Assembly: GCA_036924085.1 (NCBI GenBank) | Contig: JAVGWX010000013.1 | Span: 47,577,175 to 47,641,174 of the forward strand | Origin: Ariolimax columbianus | Taxonomy: Eukaryota > Mollusca > Gastropoda > Stylommatophora > Arionidae | Length of the DNA stretch: 64,000 bases | Reading direction: 5' to 3' | Part shown: positions 40,176-51,380 of the stretch, piece after piece | Numbering within the stretch: the first letter of the stretch is position 1 | Layout: the number at the start of each line of letters is the position of its first letter | The notes under the pieces: generated by a model | What the model was told of the DNA's origin: nothing | The model's database searches: none | What the model saw: the letters and a program-made list of their open reading frames with translations, nothing else | Translations under genes and position numbers: made by a program

Positions 40176-40618
40176 GGGATGGCATTGGCTAGTGGTTAAG
40201 TGACACGGCTTACAGTCTGAAGGTGCTGGGTTTGTTCCCCATCACAGCACCAGCCGTTACCCTAGCGAAGCAAACGCTTAGAAAATGCAGGAGGAAGCAG
40301 ACCCTCACATTGAAAAAAAAATTTAAAAAAACAAAAAACTGTCATACGACTTTCCCATTGCTGGGGTAGTCAAGGGGTTTTGAAGGCTGAGGACTACAGA
40401 CCGCTTCGCCACTGCTGTCGCCACGTCATGTGCTGGCTATGTTTGTTTATTTCACCCACAACAGAAAAACAACATATACCATACCGTGGATTCAAACCGC
40501 TGCCCTCCTTGTCGGCAGGTAGGCCTTGAAACCATTCAATCACGCACTCCTTCCCCTTACATATAATGCATGCCAAAGTCGGATACACTGGGCCAAAAGG
40601 CACAAAAGAAAAACATAG
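40176..40618 (+). mobile_element. tRNA-headed SINE, family 2, split by a nested SINE
   Basis: The head GGGATGGCATTGGCTAGTGG and B-box-like GGGTTTGTTCCCC are followed by the body to 40310. It resumes at 40563 with TAATGCATGCCAAAGTCGGA ... GGCCAAAAGGCACAAAAG. Removing 40311-40562 restores the body seen at 35929-36186. Confidence 0.9.
40311..40553 (-). mobile_element. tRNA-headed SINE, family 5, nested in a family 2 SINE
   Basis: Flanked by CCCTCACAT (40302-40310) and CCCTTACAT (40554-40562). Contains GACTTTCCCATTGCTGGGGTAG, GTCGCCACGTCATGTGCTGG and the tRNA-like GTGGATTCAAACCGC. Matches 28230-28430. Confidence 0.88.
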
Positions 40619-41159
40619 TTAGCCTCATCGTTAGCATAGCACATAGCACACCACCTGTAGGGCGAAAGATTTTGCTATTTTTGTTTTGTCTTGTTCATTT
40701 ACTCATGTTTATTTGTTTAATTTCTGTTTATTTAGGTTTCGTATGCATTTACAAGTGTTATATAGTTTTTAGGTTTTTTTAGAATCCAAAATGCATTTTC
40801 AAGCTAAATAAAGACTTTGCTTTGACCTGGTTGTGAAACACATATTGGTACCAAAACTACCACAGCAAAATAAGACAAAATATTTTGACTCAGGCTTGCT
40901 AATGGAAGCAACTGTAGTGCTGACCCTATACTCCGAATAGAGTGAAAAGGGGATAGAAATACAAGAAGAAGAAAACAGTTTCATTTTTACATTCACCTCA
41001 CTGTAAATAAAAAACACCATGTGTACATCATTTTTGTTGTTTCAAAGCTAGCAGCTGACGTGCTAAACTAACACACTTATTGAATCAGAAATGTTTTTCT
41101 CTATATCACACTAAACTTTAAATTCCAATAACATTTTGAGATACAAACTTAACGTACAT
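40619..41159. other. no recognised feature
   Basis: AT-rich sequence with no convincing frame or repeat. Confidence 0.3.
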
Positions 41160-41620
41160 AACTTAACTTAACTTAACGTTCATAACTTAACTTTATGTAT
41201 TTATACTGGTCTAGAAGACTCTACAGAGTCTGTGTATAACCAGTTTCTTGGAAGGTGGTTTTTACTGATGTGCAAGTCCATTTTAATAGACTCAAACACA
41301 GTAGACCCACAGTCAGTTAGGCGCCATCTATAGCTGCTCTTAACAAACCATCTGGGGAAAGGTATAAATAACTTGGGTAGATTTTTGATTTGAATTTTTG
41401 TCAGGGGAATGGCTGTTAAGCATACTCTTCTCGATTTCTAAATGCCAAAGAATTTTTAAGTGCTTGACACTGAACACGGGAATCCGATCTCACTATTCAG
41501 AGATCGGGGGAATTTTTACCAGAAGATCCAGGTGAAAAAAATCCTGGTCTACACAGTGATTCGAACATGCGACCACCCGCATCGGAGGCGGACACCTTAC
41601 CTCGAGACCAATGAGCCCCC
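41160..41620 (-). mobile_element. tRNA-headed SINE, family 1, with CR1-like 3' tail
   Basis: On the - strand: the head GGGGGCTCATTGGTCTCGAG, AGGTAAGGTGTCCGCCTCCG and GGTCGCATGTTCGAATCAC, then the body with CAGAGATC and TTCAGTGTCAAGCAC, then a GGTGGTTTGTTAAGAGCAGC segment. The 3' end is AAACTGGTTATACACAGACT + TAGAGTCTTCTAGACCAG, the CR1-like LINE 3' end, finishing in tandem TTAAG units. Confidence 0.88.
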
Positions 41621-41639
41621 ATAAATATGAAAAGCCGAG

Positions 41640-42290
41640 GCCTAGATGCAGCAGTGAATAAGCTGACAGCAGTGAGTGACTCATAGCTTACTGCTTGCAT
41701 CAGTGTCAGCGAAACACAGCATTTCTGAAAAAGAACCTATTCTGCCTCCAAACGGCGTCCTTGGAAATAGGTTGCAGTAGTCACTAGTGTAATCTGGCTA
41801 AGGGTACGATGAGGCTAACGTCTGTCTGGTCAGGCAAAACACACTGATAAGAGAATGTTAGCCAAGGTCAGGAGAAATATACTGGACAAGACCCTCACCT
41901 GACCACCTCGGTCGTTCTGGAAATGGGTTGTTGTCGAGGACAACTATCTGGCTATCAAGATGAGGTTCGATGTGATCTCCGTAGTAGTGAGCGACACGCA
42001 GATGAGGCCAAGCCATAGGACAACCGCCTGGAGGATCACGGTCCACCTTTATCAGCATGCTCGGGATGTGAGGAAAGCTACTGCAACCCGTCACTTAACG
42101 CCCATAAGAGTAACCTACTAATTGAGGGCATTTGAAACAACAACCTGGCTAAGAAATATGGATCACAGTAGGAAGGCAAACCAAGTACTAAAAAAGGGCA
42201 GCTGAAATCGAATGTATCAGGGTAAAAGACATAAATATCGCAGTCTCACTGTAAACTGGGACACAGAGTCTAACCAGGGACTTTACTATG
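41640..42290 (+). repeat. composite dispersed repeats including R2
   Basis: 41640-41815 shares GATGCAGCA.TGAATAAGCTGACAGCAG and TTCTGCCTCCAAACGGCG with 55275-55440. 41820-42145 is repeat R2 (as at 33529 and 15595). 42180-42280 is a GAA-block relative (GTATCAGGGTAAAAGACATA ... TCACTGTAAACTGG). Confidence 0.6.
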
Positions 42291-42695
42291 GGTGCACTTT
42301 GTGTGCTGCACACAGCCGGGTGAATAAACAATAACAAAAATGTTGAATTCAATAACATTTAATTTAATAAATATTTATAACAAAGAGAAAAAACTAAAAT
42401 AAAATAAAATATTGATAACGTGAAGTTTAATATTATTTCGTTCGTTATATTTACAACCTCGCTTTGTTAGGCGTGCTGAAGCTATTTCGCTCACTTTAAA
42501 TCTACATTCCGGTAGTCACAAAACATTAGAAGTAGGGGGAAGTAAGGGTTTATTAAGAAAATAGAGTGTGTGCTAATCAGTCTAGCGGTGCTGGAATCTT
42601 GCATCACACCTTTTCACCAGTTCATGAGAACAATGCCTTGTGTTGTGTAGTGTTCTTTGTGCTAAAAAATAGATTATTTCCTTATTTTATTGTAT
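42291..42695. other. no recognised feature
   Basis: AT-rich; no frame or repeat recognised. Confidence 0.3.
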
Positions 42696-42704
42696 TTTAA
42701 TTTA

Positions 42705-42954
42705 AAAAATTTTTTTTGCATTCGCATTATTTATCTATTCCCGTAAGGCGTGTGCATTGCACTACGGTTTTTATTTTTTTGCCTGTTGGCCCAGTGCATC
42801 CAACTTTGGCATGGATTTTATGAAAGGGTCTGCTTCCTCCTGCATTTTCTAAGGGTTTGTTTCCCCAGAGTAACGGCTGGTGCTGTGATGGGAATCAAAC
42901 CCAGCACTTTCGGCTTGTGAGCCGTGTCACTTAACCACTAGCCTACACTGTCCC
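42705..42954 (-). mobile_element. tRNA-headed SINE, family 2, with 9-bp TSD
   Basis: Flanked by TTTAATTTA at 42696-42704 and 42955-42963. Head, GGGTTTGATTCCC B box and body match the other family 2 copies. The poly-A tail is seen as T-rich sequence at its left end. Confidence 0.88.
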
Positions 42955-43011
42955 TTTAATTTATATAATTATATAAGAGAATGGCCAAAAGTGTAAATAT
43001 TTAATCTTTTC

Positions 43012-43392
43012 ATCATCATCATCATGTCCTTTGTAGAACGTTGCTCCCATCACAGTCTGTCTGAAAGAAACTCGTTCCCTTGCCAAAACTCAAGCCTCCG
43101 CCAGTCATACCCAGGTATTCCTGGATATCTTGGTGCCATCGTCTTCTTGGTCTACCCCTTCCTCTTTTGCCTGGCACCATACCTTCCATCACCGTTCTCT
43201 CAAGACCGTTGTGTCTCTTGATGTGACCAAAGTATTTGCATTTTCTAGCCAAAATGAAATTGATAAACCAGTTCTTCTCTATGCTCAACTCTTGCCGAAT
43301 GTCTACATTTGTTTTTTTTCTCTGTCCAGGGTATTTTGAGGATCTTTCTGTAACATTTTGACTCAAAGGATTCCAGTCTTTGTCTAGAATTT
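43012..43392 (-). mobile_element. LINE C-terminal fragment, (ATG)n-tailed group
   Basis: The - strand reads SQNVTERSSKYPGQRKKTNV, QELSIEKNWFINFILARKCK, YFGHIKRHNGLERTVMEGMV and GKRGRGRPRRRWHQDIQEYL. The 3' end is an ATG repeat (CATCATCATCATCATG at 43012). Closely similar to 23850-24290. Confidence 0.9.
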
Positions 43393-44727
43393 AATAATTT
43401 AAACGTTATAAATAGGAAAATAATGTAGATAATTGATTAAGTTCGCCATTTTCGTCGAGAAGTTACAGTGATAAAATAAACAATTTGAATGCCGGTAAAC
43501 TTAGGCCTGGTCTTGACAGTTTAGTTTCCAGACACAAAGATAGGAAATGTGAATACAAACAACACTTTGTAGTTTCACATGATGATATTACAGAATGGTT
43601 GAGAGGTTGTGAGATTTGATCTAAGCTTTTTTTGTTGGCTGTGTTTACTGTTTTATAAAGACAGTGCAGTTTGGAATAAACGACGTCATTGATCAGTTTC
43701 TCTTACAGAAGAGGAGATTCGAGTCGATTTATACATAAAATTGGTAAGTAATAAACTTGCTTTCAATATATTTTGTTAAATAGATTTTTAAGTTTTAAAG
43801 CACACCCTCCTTGAGATTTCACGGAACACTACTGATCTAAATGTCCTTTAACGATGAAAGCCGAAGAAAAAGAAGAATATAAGGCTTGTAACATTAGCTC
43901 AACAACTGTGATTACTTCAAGAATCTACAAGGTGGATCAAAACAATAACCTTAATATGGCAATAAATAAGTCTTACTTAGTAACAATACATGATATGTCC
44001 TACCAATTGAGACACTAGTCACAAAATAGAGGTCTTGAACTGATGTATTACGATGCAGGAAAAAACTAAAAAGATGAGGAGACAGGGGTGATTAAATATG
44101 CTAAAGTGGAGTAACATAAGACCAAGACCACCTGATGATCTGCTCAAACCTCCTGGAGACTTACAGTATGGTCGACCTGCCAAGTAGCAAAGACAAGTTA
44201 ATCCATGCGGCTGAATACTGGAAGAATGATGTGTGACATAGTACCTGGGACACGGAAAGTAAGTACCAGTGCAGGCAGGCCCATCGCTCTGTCCTGATGG
44301 CCCGTACAACGCCAGTAAAACCATGATCAAGAGGCAATCTCCCCCCAACCGGGAGAATGCGTGAAAGCGGAGCAGTGTGCAGATATGTGTTTTTGGGCAG
44401 TGAGGGTGAGAAAGCAGAAGACATTCATCTCAGGAGTAAAAGCAAGTATGGGGAGGTTTGAGTGTCACTTCAGCAGGTTTATGAGTGGTACAGGAAGTCT
44501 AATCCTTTGAACCCTGGCAACCCAGTCCATAAAATCCCATTCCCCTGTGCTCCTGAGAAAATACGCACAAGGTAGACATTTGAGTAAAGCTATTTACTAA
44601 GACAAAACTATGTGCTCTAATTTAGTTATTCTATCTAAAATTGACTGACCTACTAATCTCCAATGTTCCTATTTTACTTCAGTAGAGTGTGGTATATATT
44701 TATCAAATTTACTTGATACATTATAAC
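43393..44727. other. long stretch with no recognised feature
   Basis: About 1.3 kb within TATDN3 intron 5. 43850-43880 has a GAA-type tail (GATGAAAGCCGAAGAAAAAG). 44100-44450 has coding-like composition on both strands but no recognisable motif. Confidence 0.3.
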
Positions 44728-47050
44728 TTAACATCTTTATACTGGTTTAGAAGACCATGCAGAGTCTGTATACAACCAGTTACATTTACATCACCTTGCT
44801 CTAAAAGCTATGCGCATCCAGTTTATTCTTAAATGCATTAACTGTCCCTGCCTCCACTACCTCCCCTGGCAATGCATTCCAAGCAGACACCACTCTCTGA
44901 CTAAAAAAATATTTCCTAATATCTAATCTGGACCTCTCTTTAGTCAGCTTGTAGCTATGCCCTCATGTTATTGTATTTGGCTGTATTTTAAAAAACTTGT
45001 TATAGTCTAATTTATCCATTCCTCTGATCATCTTATAAACCTGTATTAAGTCACCACGAATTCTTCTCTCTTCAAGACACTGTAGGCCGGTTTTTCTGAG
45101 TCGTTCCTCATAACTCTGGAATCCCACTATCATCTTTGTCGCTCTTTTTTGTATTCTTTCTAGCATGTTTATGTCCCCTCTATGATAAGGACTCCACACC
45201 TGTACACAGTACTCCAATCTAGGTCTAACTAAAGCTTTATACAGTTTGACGATCACTTCCTTGCTCCTATGTTTAATATTTCTTTTTATCATACCTAACA
45301 TTGCATTTGCCTTTTTCACTGCTACCTTAACTTGCTCATTCATCTTTCCTGTTTGATCTATTATAACCCCTAGGTCCCTTTCCTTATCTATCTTTCTAAT
45401 ATTGTTTTCTCCCATTCTGTAATTATGTTCCATATTTGATCTACCCATGTGGATAACTGTACATTTATCTACATTAAACTCCATTTGCCAGCTTACAGAC
45501 CATTCTCGAATTTTATCTAAATCCGACATCAATATATCCACTTCCGCTTTAGATGAGACACTACTGCATAGTTTTGTGTCATCAGCAAATTTTGCAATCA
45601 TGGATCCCATATCAATGTCAAAATCATTTATATATATCAAGAACAAAATTGGTCCCAAAACCGAGCCCTGTGGCACACCACTTTTCACTTCACACCACTC
45701 AGAGTACTCCTTATTTATGCCCACTCTCTGCCTTCTTCCCGTTAATCAATTTTCAATCCATTTGGCAACTTCCCTACCTATTCCATGTGATTTTAACTTT
45801 CGAAATAATCTTTGATGAGGTACTCTTTCAAAGGCCTCTGCAAAGTCTAGATAAATAACATCCACTGGCTCCCCTTTACCTATGATTTTAGTAACCTCCT
45901 CCATGAATTCTAATAGATTTGTTAAGCATGATCTCCCTCTAGTAAACCCATGCTGACTATTTCTAATTAGATTAAATTTGTCTAAATGCATTACAATGTT
46001 TTCTTTGATTATTGACTCTAACAATTTACAGACTATGCTCGTTAAACTCACCGGTCTATAATTTGCTGGATCTGATTTTTTGCCTTTTTTGAATAAGGGG
46101 ATCACTCCTGCATCTTTCCAATCCCTTGGAACAATCCCTTTTGTAAGTGATTGAGAACATAATATAGCCAATGGTTTTGCTAGTTGGTCTCTAATTTCAT
46201 ACAGCAATTTTGGATGAATACCATCTTGACCTGGACATTTATTCATTTTCAACCCCTCCAATTTTTTAAAAACCATTTCCTCTGTAATACAGATTGATCT
46301 TAATCCCGCTGTATCCATGTCCCTTTGAAAAATATCTATAGGCTCTGGGATCTTGGAGCAGTCCTCTTTTGTGTAGACTGTGCCAAAGTACTGATTGAGC
46401 AGATTATTTGCCTCCCTATTCTCACTTATTATTTTCCCTGTACTGTCTATGAGAGGGCCTACTTTGTCTTTCGTTCTTTGTTTATTTCTAACATAAGAGA
46501 AGAAGCTTTTACTGTCAGTCTTGATCCTCTGAGCAAGTTTTTTTTCAAAGTCTATTTTTGCTGTTTTATTCACTTTCTGAGATATGTTCTGCTTGTCCAA
46601 ATATTTTACATGTGTTTCTTTTGATTTACCTGCCTCTATATATTTTTTCCATGCTTTATTTTTTGCTCTTCTACATTTCACTACAAATTTAGTTATCCAC
46701 CTTTTACGCTTGGGGTTTACCTCCCTACATGGAACACATTCCTCTTTTAGCGTTTCTAGAACTGTTTTAAAACTTGCCCACTCCTGTTCAACATCTGTTC
46801 CTACGACAATATCTTTCCAGATTATGTGGTTCGCTGCCTCTTTCATCCTCTTAGAGTAGTCGTATGTTCGCGTGTTTATGTTTACTTCTTTCCCTGCAAT
46901 AAGATCCCAACGGATGATTAGATGGTCACTTGAGCCAAACAGTTCCCCAACGGTAACGTTTTCAATCATATTTTCCTCTGTAATAAAAACTAGGTCGAGT
47001 ACGTTATGTGGGATACCGCGCTGAACAGTAGTCTGATCCAAGGAACAGAT
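44728..47050 (-). mobile_element. CR1-like LINE, longest copy (5' truncated)
   Basis: 2.3 kb containing the C-terminal edge of the endonuclease, a complete reverse transcriptase and the 3' UTR. The 3' end (TTATAACTTAACATCTTTAT) is the block found alone in many places here. The 5' part (most of the endonuclease and ORF1) is missing. Confidence 0.93.
44963..47041 (-). pseudogene. CR1-like reverse transcriptase with one in-frame stop
   Basis: From 47041 downward it reads SSDHLIIRWDLI (end of the endonuclease), then the RT. NKCPGQDGIHPKLLYEI and WKDAGVIPLFKKGKKSDPAN lead into NYRPVSLTSIVCKLLESII. Next come QHGFTRGRSCLTNL, VIYLDFAEAFERVPH (motif A), GVPQGSVLGPILFLIYINDF (motif B) and FADDTKLC (motif C). 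After motif C come IHMGRSNMEHNYR and LEYCVQVWSPYHRGD. The palm Asp residues are present. One TGA at about 45742-45747, in KWIEN*LTGRRQRV where Trp is usual, is the main visible lesion. The copy is therefore recent compared with the others. Confidence 0.93.
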
Positions 47051-47378
47051 CTGGCTTGATCCTAATCAATGGACGAATGGTAATCTGAATGATACACATG
47101 TTGTCATTCAAATAACTGATCCTGTTTAGAATAATCACCATCGAAATCTAATTTATCAGAGTCAAAATCCTTGAAATTACTTTCAACTTGTTCTGTTGTT
47201 AGCCTATTAGAATGGCCATTTCCAAAATTTAAAAAAAAATAAACCTTTTTAATCACGATTGTCATGGCAAATCACGGCGAAGACATGCTTCGACATTAAC
47301 GCCACCAAATTTGTTATTTTTGGAAACGTGTGTTCTCTGCAGATATAACCATATTATGGCCAAAATTCAAGAATTTAT

Positions 47379-47710
47379 GCCTATTTGTGCATATTCTGCT
47401 GCGCTATTTCATGCCTATTTGTGCATATTCTGCTGCGTTATTTCATGCCTATTTGTGCATATTCTGCTGCGTTATTTCATGCATATTTGTGCATATTATG
47501 CTGTGCTATTTCATGCCTATTTGTGCATATTCTGCTGCGTTATTTCATGCATATTTGTGCATATTATGCTGTGCTATTTCATGCCTATTTGTGCATATTC
47601 TGCTGTGCTATTTCATGCCTATTTGTGCATATTCTGCTGCGTTATTTCATGCATATTTGTGCATATTATGCTGTGCTATTTCATGCCTATTTGTGCATAT
47701 TCTGTTAATA
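47379..47710. repeat. 34-bp minisatellite next to TATDN3 exon 5
   Basis: About ten units of CCTATTTGTGCATATTCTGC + TGCGCTATTTCATG with few variants (ATTCTG/ATTATG, GCG/GTG, CCT/CAT). 34 is not a multiple of 3 and the unit has no stop in any + frame, which produces overlapping Cys/Phe-rich open frames. It ends 40 bases from the exon 5 donor. Confidence 0.95.
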
Positions 47711-47749
47711 AAAAAATGAAAAGGTTACATTTTAGCTCCTCGTCTTTAC

Positions 47750-47812
47750 CTCACCAACGGCACCAACAACATCAACATACGCCTCAATGACGTCCTCGAC
47801 ACCTTCATAATC
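47750..47812 (-). CDS. TATDN3: TATDN3 exon 5 (VGE metal-site Glu)
   Basis: 21 codons in phase 0 between the acceptor TTTAATTCATCAG and donor GTAAAG. It encodes DYEGVEDVIEAYVDVVGAVGE. AVGE-(IGLD) contains the conserved metal-binding Glu of TatD proteins. The preceding amphipathic helix corresponds to the LDVALPIIENYKDRLLAIGE region of TATDN3 but is shorter. Confidence 0.93.
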
Positions 47813-48002
47813 CTGATGAATTAAACATTTCTTTTAGACAATTTGGAAACTTGCATTTATCAAAAATGTAGCTATTACAATTCATCTGTGATGGTTGTGT
47901 CTGCTACAGAACAGCCTTGTTTTTATACTGCCAGATACTTAATGCTATTAACAAAATCCTAAGTGATGTGATGAGTGAAGATATGTGGTTACGTGTGTTA
48001 CA

Positions 48003-48460
48003 ACGCACTTAAGGTGTGGGTGCAATAAGCAGGTCTGTAGGAGTTACAGTCATGACATGTTGTAATAAGTAGGTCACTAGAAATTACAGCCATGCCTTGT
48101 AGTAATAAGTAGGTCACTAGGAGTTACAGTCATGAGTTGTGATAAGTAGGTCACTAAGAGTTACAGTCATGATGTTGTAATGAGTAGATCACTAAGAGTT
48201 ACAGTCATGAATTGTTTAGACAAGTAGGTTACTAAGAGTTACAGTCATGACTTGTTGTAATAAATAGGTTACTAAAAGTTAGTCATGACTTGTAATAAAT
48301 AGGTTACTGAGAGTTACAGTCGTTGACTTGTTGTAATAAGTAAGTCACTAATAGTTAAAGTCATGACTTGTAATAAGTAGGTCATTAGGAACTAGTCATG
48401 CGTTGTTGCAATAAGTAGGTCACTAGGAGCTACAGTCGTAACTTGTTGCGAGGAAATAGA
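48003..48460. repeat. ~40-bp degenerate tandem repeat, about 11 copies
   Basis: Units such as AGTAGGTCACTAGGAGTTAC + AGTCATGACTTGTTGTAATA with many small deletions and substitutions. Older looking than the 34- and 49-bp arrays. Confidence 0.88.
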
Positions 48461-48579
48461 GGAATATTTCTGTGCCCATAAGAAAAGCTAGTCACAGAAT
48501 AGATACTGTCGAGGAGGATGGAGTGTTAGAGAACTTACTGTAGGAAGTACTGTGAAGTGAAAGTGACAAATAGGAAAAT

Positions 48580-49125
48580 ACTTCAGGTCCCTATGGAGCA
48601 CAGTTTTTCAACAAATGCACACCAATTCTCCCTGCCATTCAGTCCAGATCCGCTATCTTTCCTGTTTTCTTTATCTTTAGCTTTCTTCTCCATGTACATT
48701 TTGGTCTGCCTCTATTTTTTTTTTTGGAGCTCAGGATCTTTGGTCATGCTATATCTGCATGCCAGCGCCGTGATGGAGTCTGTAGTCTTCTTAAGTTCAG
48801 AGCGCCTACTCCACTGCTTTTGTCCCAGCTCTGCACCCTCAATGCGTGAGATCTTAAGACTGCATAGTTGTTCTTGTAGTCTGCAGTGGCCAGTTCTACC
48901 TAATTAAGTAGTTTGTTAGTCTGTTTTGAGCTAGTGAAATGGGTCTGGTCTACTGCTTGTGTTTATGTCTTCTCTCCATTGGTGTATATGATCAGCTTCT
49001 AATTCTCTTGTCTTAGGGTTTCCAGTACAGAGACTGCCTTGTAACGTTAACAGCTAGTTCCCTTAATGTAAGTCCTATCCAAATCCAGCGTCTGCTTATC
49101 GTGTTACGATCCCCTGATATCTGTT
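48580..49125 (-). mobile_element. LINE 3' fragment, (TTGA)n-tailed group, with internal insertion
   Basis: Ends equivalent to those at 11706-11930 (TTCAACAAATGCACACC) and 27180-27260 (GGGTTTCCAGTACAGAGACTGCC) are separated by about 220 bases (48770-48990). The inserted part resembles an RNase H LINE C-terminal remnant (CCACTGCTTTTGTCCCAGCT, also found inverted near 13300). Confidence 0.55.
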
Positions 49126-49164
49126 AGGATCTTTCCAACAATTCCACATTAGTGATACAGCGAT

Positions 49165-49600
49165 AATGTATAGTCATCATCATGTAGCATGCCCGTTTCA
49201 AAACGTCACTCCTACCACAGCCTGTCTAACAGAAACTCAATCTCTTGTCAAAGCCCCAGTCTGCTTCAGAGTTATGCCCAAGCATTCCTTGACATCTTGG
49301 TGACGTCTTCTTGGTCTGTCACGGTCTGGCACCATATCTTCCATTACCGTTCTCTCAACAACGTTGTGTCTTCTGTTGATGTGGCCGAAGTATTTAAATT
49401 TTATGTTCATAATGGAATTCATGAACCAGTTCTCTTCTATGCCTAAATCTTGTAGAATGTCTGAATTATTCTTTTTTTCAGTACATGGTATTCTCATGAC
49501 TTTTCTATAACATTTCATCTCGAACTACTCAATTTTTTCCTCCTGAAGTTTGGGTAACTATCCATGTTTGGCAGCCATACCCTGCTAAGGGAAAATCAAT
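49165..49600 (-). mobile_element. LINE C-terminal fragment, (ATG)n-tailed group
   Basis: The - strand reads KCYRKVMRIPCTEKKNN, DLGIEENWFMNSIMNIKFKY and FGHINRRHNVVERTVMEDMV, with an Arg-rich RDRPRRRHQDVKE end. The 3' tip is an ATG repeat at 49170. Diverged copy. Confidence 0.82.
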
Positions 49601-50089
49601 TTCTCAAAATGTTCACATTAGTTGGTTTGCTGGTATTCTGCCATGGTTACCTCAGGGTGTGTAGCCTTGCATTGCCAATCTTCTCCTGATTTTCTTTGTG
49701 CAGTCGCCATTGTTGCCAATTGATACAATGTATGAAGAGATCAAAACCAAAATAAAGGCCATCATCAAAACAAAATAGGAAAGACAACACCCTGATCGTA
49801 TACAAAACGATATTTATCAGCAACTTTTAAGCTGAGACCAAGTCATTATTTTCAGATCACGTTCAGGGCCTAACCGATTGAGGACCCCTCTCTACCATAA
49901 ATTCAAGATGGGTACTTTGGATCTGTGTACTTGTGGATCTGTGAAAGCAGTGTGAATTGGCAGGAGCCTGTTTGGCAATATCTGGAACTTTGAGCTGATT
50001 ATTGCCTTTATTAGTTATAAATGTCAACGTTAGAGAGCGGATGAATATTTTCAGCTTTTTACTCACACAACCCCATTACCATTAGCATA

Positions 50090-50765
50090 TTCATCATCAC
50101 CATTTACATCACATCATTATTAGCATCACCATCATTAGCATCTCCCTCATCATTAGCATCACCATCATTAGCATCATCACCATCATTAGCATCATTAGCA
50201 TCACCATCATCCTCATTAGCATCTCCCTCGTCATTAGCATCACCATCATCCTCATTAGCATCTCCCTCGTCATTAGCATCTCCATCATTAGCATCTCCAT
50301 CATTAGCATCTCCCTCATCATTTGCATCACCCTCATCATTAGCATCCCTATCATCATTAGCATCTCCCTCATCATTAGCATCTCCCTCATCATCATTAGC
50401 ATCTCCCTCATCATTAGCATCATCACCATCATTAGCATCATCATCATCATTAGCATCACCATCATCCTCATTAGCATCTCCCTCATCATTTGCATCACCC
50501 TCATCATTAGCATCCCTATCATCATTAGCATCTCCCTCATCATTAGCATCTCCCTCATCATCATTAGCATCTCCCTCATCATTAGCATCACCATCATTAG
50601 CATCATCACCATCATTAGCATCATCATCATCATTAGCATCACCATCTCCCTCATCATTAGCATCACCATCATCCTCATTAGCATCTCCCTCATCATTAGC
50701 ATCCCTATCATCATTAGCATTCCTATCATCATTAGTATTGCTGTCATCATCATCTCCAACAACAA
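50090..50765. repeat. CATCATTAGCAT(C/T) compound simple repeat
   Basis: About 680 bp of interspersed CATCATTAGCATC, ACCATCATC and TCCCTC units with block duplications (for example about 50310-50420 recurs at about 50480-50590). A Met/Leu-rich open frame on the - strand is a by-product. Confidence 0.95.
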
Positions 50766-51156
50766 CACTACTATCATACCTGATGAGAAACGCTTCGCTT
50801 TACTTCAATACCCCTGTCATCTTGTGTGCCAGTGCTCTGTTAAACCGGATTTTAAAGAAAATTAAAAAAATTGACTTCCTTTAAAAAATATAATGAAAGA
50901 AGGGTCTCCCACCTTACTCTTTTGTGGCTGAGACACCCATTAATAAATGATCACAAACAGACACTGATATAGTAAAACATAGCACAGGGTGGTCAATTGG
51001 TTTGGATGCTGATCACTTGACCAAGCAGGCACAGGTTTCAAAACCCTGGCATAGTATACGTTTTTTACCTGTCAAGGATGAAATATAAAACGTTCCTGCA
51101 ATGTTAAGCAGCCTTTATTCCTCAGTCCCGCAATCTCTTCCCCACCAACCCTTTCT

Positions 51157-51157
<1 letters not shown>

Positions 51158-51239
<82 letters not shown>

Positions 51240-51265
51240 CACACACACATACATACATACATAAA
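51158..51265. repeat. (AT)n microsatellite, followed by CA/CATA
   Basis: About 75 bases of AT repeat from 51161, then ACACACACAC and CATACATACATA. Confidence 0.97.
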
Positions 51266-51380
51266 AAGTAAGTAGCTAGTCCTTTATGGAATGTCACTTT
51301 GTACAACTGCCATCTATTTGGCCGTTATGAGTTTCTTGGCAAGTGTGCAGTACGGTAGGATTGACAGATAGAGACAATAA

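Noticed and set aside
47311..47790. Three overlapping Cys/Phe-rich frames, possible small secreted protein
   Set aside because: Entirely explained by a 34-bp stop-free tandem unit. The real coding sequence nearby is TATDN3 exon 5 on the other strand.
50109..50777. 222-codon Met/Leu-rich frame
   Set aside because: By-product of the CATCATTAGCATC repeat.
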